From NCBI RefSeq assembly GCF_037038585.1, contig NC_092523.1, forward strand, positions 3,601,001 to 3,665,000: a stretch of 64,000 nucleotides of DNA. Reading direction: 5' to 3'. Source of the stretch: Patagioenas fasciata. Its lineage: Eukaryota > Chordata > Aves > Columbiformes > Columbidae. Each line of letters begins with the position of its first letter. The stretch's first letter is position 1. The translations under genes and the position numbers were made by a program. The notes under the pieces are model-generated. The model had not been told where the DNA came from and ran no database searches. It worked only from the letters and a program-made list of their open reading frames with translations. This document shows positions 56,288 to 64,000 of the stretch, one piece after another.

Positions 56288-59200
56288 GTAAAATAACGAT
56301 GTGGGGCGTTTGGGGAGCTGGAGGGATAGATGGGTTAGATGGAAGTGGCTTCTTTTTCCAAGTTCCCCAATCATTCCCAGCGAGGTTTTCCGAACCGATG
56401 TTGGGAATTTGGGCTCCTGGATCACCTTCCCCATTTGTCCTTTGATCTTGAGAGAGTGTCTGATGTGCAAACACTAAGAGAACCCGTGTCTGGGTGCTCA
56501 GGATCTGCGGCTCACCTGAAGATCAAGTGGAGCTGAAGGCTCAATACTTTGAAAAATCAATGCTGAGAGATCTTCCACAAGTTACTCTTCAAAATTTGGG
56601 TTGTCCTGTCTGTGCTGGGTCGTTCTCAGGTAGCGTTAGAACATTGTGAGCTCATGTGACTGCTCTGATGTGGCACGTGCTACATTTTGAGGGGAAAATC
56701 CTTAATTTTGTAGGATCTCATAACAAGACAACGTTATATACTTGCAGGTGCGCCTGCTTTGACCTGAGATACCCTTTTCCCTGCAATATTACAGCTTTGT
56801 ATGGTAGAATATGCGGCTCTTGACCAGGTTTGCTGAAGTAACTCTACAAGTAGTTACTTTTTCACTCAGCGTCATCAGAATCTCTAAGAAGAGTTTCCAT
56901 TCAAAGCCAGTTTTTAATTATGAGTCTCCCCACCGGCTCACACACCGAAATCCAAGACAACCTTGGGTTTTTCAGTATTGTGCTGTAAAAATAACAGCAC
57001 AGGTGGTGAGCGGAGAGACCTGGCCATGCTTCTTGGCCTTGGTATTATGTGATCAGGACAGTGCAGAGTGACCATAGCTGGAATAAATAGAATATTCCTT
57101 GCTTTTATCTATTCATTTAGCAAGTGCTGGAGACTTTTTGAGCCGCGAGGCTTCCAGGAAAGGGAATCGGTCGAGTCAGCCTGTCCAGAAGTAGAGCAGA
57201 GGGTGCTTGGAAATGAGTTTTGTTTTCTTGCTTCAAAATAAATCCGGTTTTCTCTTGAAACACAGATTTCTGCTGATGGTTACGAAGTGGAGAACCTGAT
57301 TTCCGAAGACCTTGCCAGGAGAAATCGTGGTTTCCGCAGCGAATACTTCATCAAACCTCCAGTCCACGTCACCATCTCTTTTCCCTTCAACATTGAGATC
57401 TGCAGGATTAATATTGACATCTCATCCGGGGGATACCAAACCTTCTCCGGGCTCGAAGTCTACACCTCTACCTCATGCAATAAAAGCCCTGAGGGTCAGT
57501 TCTCAGGTCTGGCCGGTCAACCTGTGTCGGACAAAGACACTTTCACACTGGTGGGCAAAGCTGTCTTAAAAAATCAAAGCAAAGTGACATTTGGCCACAG
57601 GGGCTTCAAGCCGAGACCTCCCTTCCATCAGATGGAAAACGTCTTCTCCTACCCTGGCTCTGTATCTCAAGACCTCTGGAACAAAGGACCCGCTTCGCTG
57701 AGCAACGTGTCGCACTTAAAAATCTGCATCACGCACGTGGCCGGAGGCGGCCTGCCCTGCATTAAGAGGCTGGAGGTGTGGGGACAACCCGCCAAGTCGT
57801 GCCCGCAGGAGGTGATTGAGGGTGTTTATCAGGTGGCCTCCCAGTTCTTCACCCAGGACATGGGCAACGTCAAGCCGGAGCTCTGGACGCCGATGGAGAG
57901 CGACTGCGTGCCCTTCAGCGCCAACGACAGCGAGCAGCAGACCCTCCGCAAGCTGGTGGACGTCGTCCAAGACATCCCCGAAGAATTTTTGGATCCCATC
58001 ACTCTGGAAATCATGACTTTCCCCATGCTACTGCCCTCCGGGAAGGTGATTGACCAAACCACCTTGGAAAAATGCAACAGGAGTGAAGCGTCTTGGGGCA
58101 GGGTACCCAGCGATCCTTTCACGGGGGTGGCTTTCAGCCAGCACTCGCAGCCCCTGCCTCACCCCACGCTCAAGGCCAGGATAGACCATTTCCTCTTGCA
58201 GCACAGCATCCCCGGCACCAACCTCCTCGGGAGGGCTCACGCCTCCGAAATGCTCGTACCTTCTTCCGTGACGATGTCTTCTCTGAAAAGGAAAATGGAC
58301 TGTATGGATCAGAGCTCCATGCAGCCACCTTATTTTTCTTCTACAAACTTGCTTGTCACGTCTACCTCAGAGAACAGTGCTAAAAAAATGAAAACGGACA
58401 ATGACTCGCATTTGATCCACATGGACTGTTCAACAGGTATCGTGGCTCCCTACGTCACTTGTGTTTCTTGTCTTCACAGCCTGGGGCCAGGTTTTCAAGT
58501 CAGGAGGCTCCAGTAGAGATTCCCATCATACTCCAGAAAGCTTTAGGGCTGTTGCATTTTGCCGTTGATAGATGCTGTGGATGTCAGGTCATCATCTCCA
58601 CCTCCTCAGCACAACTTGCCATCCCTGGGTGGTTTTATTCCCGTTCTGTGTTACTTTGTCTTGTCTCCAGGCTCACCATTCTCCTTGTGCTACTCATTCC
58701 TCTTGTCCACTCACACCACTGTGCTTCATTTTATTTTGTATTTCTGTTCTCCTTGCTTTCAAGTTGCTGGCCACATGGAGATGAGATTTTTCTCACAGCA
58801 TGGTAGTTTGTTGTTTCTTTAGCATGGGTGATTTATTATCTAAGACATCCAATGTGTTATAGAATCACAGAATCATTTTGCTTAGAAAAGCTCCTCAAGA
58901 TCACCAAGTCCAGCCATTTCCCCCCCCCCGGCACTTCCCCATGTCCCTGAGAACCTCATGTCCGTCTGTCCAACCCTCCAGGGATGGTGACTCCAGCACT
59001 GCCCTGGGCAGCCTGTTCCAATGCCCCACAGCCCTTTGGGGAAGAAATTGTTCCCCAGATCCAACCTCAACCTCCCCTGGTGCAACTTGAGGCTGTTTCT
59101 TGCCTCGGTGTGGATCTTCTCAGGAGGAGTGAGCAGGGGAGGAGGCAGGAATGGGGCACTAATCCTGCTTCTGCATTTCCCTGCCCAGGCTCTGACAGCC

Positions 59201-62200
59201 CAGGCTCTTGGTGCAGCTTGTTCCCTGCACTCTCAGCGTCATCACACAGATTGTGTCTCTTCTGTGGGGACAGACTTTTCAGCAGGGCCTGCTGCGACAG
59301 GACAAGGGGTGATGGTTTTAAACTAAAGGAGGGAGATTCAGGCTGGACATAAGGAAGAAATGTTTTACAGTGAGGGTGGTGAGAGCCTGGCCCAGGTTGT
59401 CCAGAGAGGTGGTGGATGAACCATCCCTGGAGACATCCCAGGCCAGGCTGGACGGGGCTCTGAGCAACCTGAGCTGGTGAAGATGTCCCTGCTCATGGCA
59501 GGGGCGGCACTGGGGGAGCTGGGAAGGTCCCTTCAACCCAAACTGTTCTGTGATTCAGGGAAGGGAGGAGAGGACAGCACAGGCTGGGAAGGCTTGCCTG
59601 GGGTTTTTAGCTCATTAAAGCAAAAAAACAGGTAGAGATGTAAGACAAGGGGTGCAATTCATGTCCACAGGGGAAGGAAAAGGGCTCTGGTTTCCTTTCA
59701 GCCTTCCTTTTCTCAGCAATCTCCCAGCAGCACCACTGGGCGTAAGCTCTGAGAGGCAAAAAAACACTCCAGATCTGCAACCCTGAGACAAATTCCCTGT
59801 GAAGCCGAGCGCTTTCACCCAGCTGTGTCCCCAGCCATGCACAACATCTCACCAGACTGAGCTGGGATCCCCTGAGCTCTGGTGTGGAAGATGCTCTGTG
59901 TAGGTCCAGCAGCTCCCACCGAGCAGGGACTGGACTGGTGAGGAGGCAACAGTCCTTAGAAAGCAAATCCGTGGTTTATACACCAAGGAGATTCACACCT
60001 CTCTCCCCAAAATCTGTTCGCTCTTGTGATTTATTCTCTAATGACTTAGTACCTTCAGCCTTCAGTCCGTGGTGACAAAGGGAGTTGCTCCTCTCGACTC
60101 CACATAAGATCTTTCACCTGGATCCACATAAGTTTTGCCGTGTTTGCTTCCTCCCTTGTTGGCACAGGAATTCCTGAAACATATTGGAGTTGCTATCAGT
60201 GTAAATGTTACGTGGATATAACCGTGCTTCATACAGCAACACTTATATCACTTATGTATCTTGAGTTATTGCTTTGGGAAATGGTCCTACTGGAGGAGGA
60301 AGGTGAACTTAAGCTGAGAGGAGGGAGAGAGATGTCTTTAGCGATCTCAGGTTTAGAGGAGCTTGAAGAGAGGTTGGAGAAGGTTGTAGTGAGGGGATGT
60401 TGGGCTCTGCTTCCCAGGAACAGCACCAGGAGCAGAGGAAACGGCCTCAAGTTGCGCCAGGGGAGGTTGAGGTTGGATCTGGGAACAATTTCTTCCCCAA
60501 AGGGCTGTGGGGCATTGGAACAGGCTGCCCAGGGCAGTGCTGGAGTCACCATCCCTGGAGGGTTGGACAGACTGACATGAGGTTCTCAGGACATCATGGG
60601 GCAGTGCCAGAGGTGGGTTAACAGTTGGACTTGATGAACTTGAGGGGCTTTTCCAACCAAAACGATTCTGTTCTTTGAGAGCAGCTGCGTCTGTGAGACC
60701 GCGTGTTGCGAGTGCTCTGGTTGGAGCAGGGTGATATAAATACACGGTGCACACGTGTCCTCTGCTCACGGAGCGGCTGTTTCTGGGCAGGTAAGTCCAG
60801 TTCCCTTGTGTTTTCCAAACTAGAGGTCTATAACGCCTCGAAAGCTGGCCCATGGCTTCTGATTGCTGTTAATGCCCGCTGGTACCCATCACTCACATTG
60901 TCTTTTTCCCAAAATTACCCAAAAATGTTTCAACAAAAGCTTTGGTGGCTCTTTGATTTTAAAGAACTTATTTAAAGACTTGGTAGAAAAATACTCCATG
61001 TTTGATGGTACCAGAAAGAGTAGGAAGAAGTCAGGCTGCACGTTTTTGCTCTGATCTCTCAGTTTAGAGCTTAACCCATGGTTTAGGAGAAAGCATTAGT
61101 TATTTTTCCCTACAGAAGTGTGTAACAGCTGCCACTGGGGATGTGCCCCAGTCTCAGCAGGGGAGCCCTGTCCCCATGGTTTAGGAACATGGATTAGTGC
61201 TAGACTTAGGTTATGGTTGGACTCGATGATCTTAAGGGTCTCTTCCAACCAAAATGATTCTATGAAGTAAAAGCATAAAAACCCAGCAAGCTCATGCTTC
61301 AGTATTTCATCAGCCTTGATTGCTGTAGCAAATGTGCAGCCCTAATTCAAAGGTCTTCCTCTGGGAGATGGATTTAACAGAATTAGTGATGCAGACACCA
61401 TCCTCATAAACGCAATGTCTTCATTAACGCCTTCGGCGTAGCACAGGACAAAACGCTGCAGGGAAGGGGCCAGCTCTGTGCCCTCGGCTTCATCCCTTGA
61501 CTCAGAACTGGGACAGAGAGGAAAAGTCCCCCAGATTTTGTTAGTGCCTTAAATCACGTTCCCAGTGAGCTGCTGGGAGCCTCCTTGGAGCTCAGAGGGA
61601 GCTGCCTGGGTTTCTGAATTATTTGGCATTTTGGCCTCATTCAGACCTGCAGATATAAGGCAGCAGCTGAATGTTTGTTGGCACTGGGGCATGATGTGGA
61701 TGTCTGACATAAATCCTTAGGGCTTTCTGTCTGTAGGAGCCAAAGGAGATGGGACCATAGAATCATTTTGGTGGGAAAAGCCCCTCAAGATTGAGTCCAA
61801 CCTTTAACCCACCCCTGGCACTGCCCAATGTCCTGAGAACCTCATGTCTGTCTGTCCAACCCTGCAGGGATGGTGACTCCAGCACTGCCCTGGGCAGCCT
61901 GTTCCAATGCCCCACAGCCCTTTGGGGAAGAAAGTGTTCCCAGATCCAACCTCAACCTCCCCTGGCGCAACTTGAGGCCGTTTCCTCTTGTTCTAGAGAG
62001 GCACTGCAACCTCATCTCGGTGGGGAAAAGCGACCTCTCAAGAGAACAAGTGTCAGAGCTCCTAAAATCCCCATGTTGTCCCCTGGGAAGGTTCCAAGGC
62101 GCAGCAACGTTTCTGTTGCTCATCAACACCATTTTTTGGTATTTTTTCCCCAAAATCCACTTCATGAGCTTGTGCTTCTCTTTGCAGATCTGGTCTCTCA

Positions 62201-62349
62201 CGAACAAAAACTCTCGGAGAGCTTGGACACGGCCCTGACCTCGGCGCTCAGCTCCATGCCCTCGTTTACGGCCAAGCTGATGAAAAGCCAGCAGCAGGCG
62301 CAGAGCGAGGGAGGCTGCAGCAGCTCCTGGGGTGCAGGCACCGTCCTTG
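56234..62349 (+). CDS. UBOX5: UBOX5 (U-box E3 ubiquitin ligase), C-terminus off the window
   Basis: Exons 56234-56287, 57266-58436 and 62188-62349 join in consistent phase (0, then 1) to give 462 complete residues plus the first base of codon 463. UBOX5 (UIP5) is a nuclear E3 ligase that works with UbcH-type E2 enzymes. Seen here: the N-terminal start MVINICLPQFKPRIHCNK, the family block SADGYEVENLISEDLARRN, the motif GGLPCIKRLEVWGQPAKSC, and a U-box from about residue 254 to 328 with PEEFLDPITLEIM, PSGKVIDQTTLEKC and WGRVPSDPFTG. Basic nuclear-signal-like clusters KRK and KKMK follow. The last exon seen holds the SHEQKLSESLD motif. The C-terminal RING exon of the human protein is not found up to 64000, so it should lie beyond the edge. 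Confidence 0.93.
57266..58436 (+). CDS. UBOX5: UBOX5 main coding exon (U-box)
   Basis: The acceptor GAAACACAG ends at 57265 and the donor GTATCG begins at 58437. It holds residues 19-408 plus one base of codon 409, including the whole U-box. If the donor is not used, the frame runs on for about 26 unrelated codons to a stop at 58514-58516. Confidence 0.94.
58860..59105 (-). mobile_element. CR1 LINE 3' fragment, class II, UBOX5 intron
   Basis: The inverted tail AGAATCACAGAATCATTTTG is followed by an inverted class II body ending near CAACTTGAGGCTGTTTC. Confidence 0.92.
59264..59556 (+). mobile_element. CR1 LINE 3' fragment, class I, UBOX5 intron
   Basis: It starts GGGGACAGACTTTTCAGCAG and ends CCCAAACTGTTCTGTGATTC. 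It lies about 160 bp from an opposite-strand CR1. Confidence 0.92.
60405..60672 (+). mobile_element. CR1 LINE 3' fragment, class II, UBOX5 intron
   Basis: CAGGAGCAGAGGAAACGGCC, the class II body and the tail CCAACCAAAACGATTCTG are present. Confidence 0.92.
61178..61267 (+). mobile_element. Short CR1 3' fragment, class II, UBOX5 intron
   Basis: GGTTATGGTTGGACTCGATG, then CCAACCAAAATGATTCTATG. Confidence 0.85.
61754..62000 (-). mobile_element. CR1 LINE 3' fragment, class II, before a UBOX5 exon
   Basis: The inverted tail ACCATAGAATCATTTTGGTG is followed by an inverted class II body to about GGCCGTTTCCTCTTGTTCT. Confidence 0.92.
62188..62349 (+). CDS. UBOX5: UBOX5 penultimate coding exon
   Basis: The acceptor TTCTCTTTGCAG ends at 62187 and the donor GTAAGC begins at 62350. 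The codon split with the previous exon gives Asp409, followed by LVSHEQKLSESLD and the MPSFTAKL motif. The exon leaves one base in phase for the next exon, as the human Gly at the same point requires. A minus-strand CR1 ends about 190 bp upstream. Confidence 0.9.
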
Positions 62350-62554
62350 GTAAGCGACAAGCGCCTCTGGTTCACTTTTTGGGAGCGAGGGAAGAGAGGA
62401 GAACTGGGTCTGGGTTAACAGGGAGGATTGTGCTGCTGCTCGGCATATTTTTGTGCCCCTTCAAACCCCAAAATGTTATATATTCAATGTTTTATTCTCC
62501 CAATAAGGCAGATTAGACCTTGTTGACCCCCAGGAAGTGAGATATGTTGTCCCA

Positions 62555-62680
62555 AGAATCATTTTGGTTGGAAAAGCCCCTCAAGATCATCGGAGTCCAA
62601 CCATTTCTCCCCCTGGCACTGCCCCATGTCGCTGAGAACCTCGTCTCCGTCTGTTCAACCCCTCCAGGGATGGAGAGCAG
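62555..62680 (-). mobile_element. CR1 LINE 3' fragment, class II
   Basis: AAGAATCATTTTGGTTGGAA, then inverted class II sequence ending near the CTCCAGGGATGG motif. Confidence 0.88.
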
Positions 62681-62904
62681 ACTGGAGCATGGACCTCCCT
62701 GCCCACAGCGATGCAGTGGTGAGGGGTAAATCCAGCAAATACCAGGGATGAGTAACAGCAGCGACATCACTGCCTGAGTGTGTGTCCAGAATCCCATCGG
62801 GTTTGAGTATTTGTAGCCCAGGCTGTTGAGTCCTTGCAGTTTTCACTGCACTGGCTAGCTAGACACACCGATCCAGTTATGTGTGCGTTCCCAACGTGAT
62901 TTAT

Positions 62905-63534
62905 TGGGGGAAGAGTGGCTGGAAAGCTGCCTGTCAGAAAAGGATCTGGGGGTGTTGGTCGACAGTGGCTGAACATTAGCCAGCATGTGGCCAAGTGGCC
63001 AAGAGGCCACCAGCATCCTGGTTGTACCAGCACTGGTGTGACCAAACCTCAAATCCTGGGGTCAGTTTTGGGCCCCTCAGGCCAAGAAAGGCCTTGAGGT
63101 GCTGGAGCGAGTTGAGAGAAGGGAACGGAGCTGGTGAGGAGCTGGAGCACAAGTGTGATGGGAGCGGCTGAGGGACCTGGGGGGTTCAGCTGGAGAACAG
63201 GAGCTGAGGGGAGACCTTCTGATCTCTGAACTGCCTGAAAGGAGCTTGGAGCCGGGGGGGGGTCGGGCTCTGCTCCCCAGGAACAAGCGCCAGGAGCAGA
63301 GGAAACGGCCTCAAGTTGCGCCAGGGGAGGTTGAGGTTGGATTTAGGAACAATTTCTTCCCCAAAGGGCTGTGGGGCATTGGAACAGGCTGCCCAGGGCA
63401 GTGCTGGAGTCACCATCCCTGGAGGGTTGGACAGACGGACATGAGGTTCTCAGGACATGGGGCAGTGCCAGGGGTTGGTTAGTGGTTGAACTCTGTGATC
63501 TTGAGGGACTTTTCCAACCAAAATGATTTTCTGA
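62905..63534 (+). mobile_element. CR1 LINE 3' fragment, class II, longest of its class here
   Basis: It includes AAAAGGATCTGGGGGTGTTG, CAGTTTTGGGCCCCTCAGGC, the GAGCACAAGTGTGATGGGAG block and the tail CCAACCAAAATGATTTTCTGATG. Stop codons interrupt all frames. Confidence 0.92.
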
Positions 63535-64000
63535 TGCTTCATGGTGCAGGGAAGCATTAAACCTTCCTGTCTCCTCCACCAGCCCGTGTCCTTCCTGCTG
63601 CCTCGCTCTTCACCCGAGCGCAGATGCGCCTGCTCGTGGCAGAGAAAGGTTCAGCAGGACCTCAGAAAGGGCTGGGGGTTCACAGCTCCCAGTGGCCGTG
63701 TCTCTCTCTGAATAGCTTGTTCTGTTTCGCAGCCACATTAAGCTATTAAGCTTTTTCCTGCCCCCTTTCAAATTGCTGCTATTTAAGAGTTGACTGAGTA
63801 GCCCTGGATGGGGAGTGTGTGATGGGAATGCAAAGCGATACCTAAAGCGTTTCTCTGGGGAACTGGTGATTTTAATCGGTTTGAAAAACGGAAGGGAGGC
63901 AAATTTAGTCTCAGAAATAAATGAAAAGCCCTTTACAGTCATCTGTCCTCAATTAAAAGCCTGATGGTGCAAATGCTGACGTGATCCAGCCCCGTCTGAG
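63535..64000. other. End of window, presumed UBOX5 intron
   Basis: I searched it for the expected Cys-rich RING exon (PECASC-type start) and did not find it. Confidence 0.6.

Overview
The window looks like an ordinary stretch of avian nuclear genome. It carries about thirty 5'-truncated CR1 LINE fragments. Many end in the CR1 3' tail (CCAACC..., then ATTCTRTG-type octamers); others lack it. There are spliced vertebrate genes, a CpG-rich promoter and several micro- and minisatellites. I could not determine the species.

Three genes are recognised from protein similarity, all on the + strand. LZTS3 (ProSAPiP1) has coding exons at 26448-26897, 29209-30039 and 33077-33787, giving a complete 663-residue protein. 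FASTKD5 lies in one intact coding exon at 51082-53538 (818 aa). UBOX5 has coding exons at 56234-56287, 57266-58436 and 62188-62349, and its C-terminal RING exon appears to lie beyond the right edge. FASTKD5 is nested in the first UBOX5 intron, and both probably share the CpG-rich promoter and first exon that ends at 45681. From memory, the human genes sit in the same order and orientation at 20p13, which supports the identifications.

Layout. Positions 1-13.6 kb: no recognisable gene, CR1 fragments and a 347-nt homopurine microsatellite (4335-4681). 13.6-14.7 kb: an array of about 27 degenerate units of about 39 bp, running into a CpG-rich block (14640-14890) that could hold a 5' non-coding exon of LZTS3. 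17.6-18.2 kb: a second, G-rich minisatellite. 26.4-33.8 kb: LZTS3 coding region, followed by a probable 3' UTR that may reach about 42.55 kb. A 244-bp block occurs twice, at 98.8% identity, on either side of the last LZTS3 coding exon. 44-46.5 kb: inverted and chimeric CR1 pairs, a 97-bp tandem duplication and the UBOX5/FASTKD5 promoter. 46.5-64 kb: FASTKD5, UBOX5 and intronic CR1 copies.

The genes do not form one pathway. LZTS3 is a postsynaptic scaffold, FASTKD5 a mitochondrial RNA-processing factor and UBOX5 a nuclear U-box ubiquitin ligase. I found no tRNA, rRNA, CRISPR array, viral gene or plausible undescribed multi-gene system. The points worth follow-up are structural: satellite arrays around a candidate promoter, direct repeats flanking a coding exon, and the promoter architecture.
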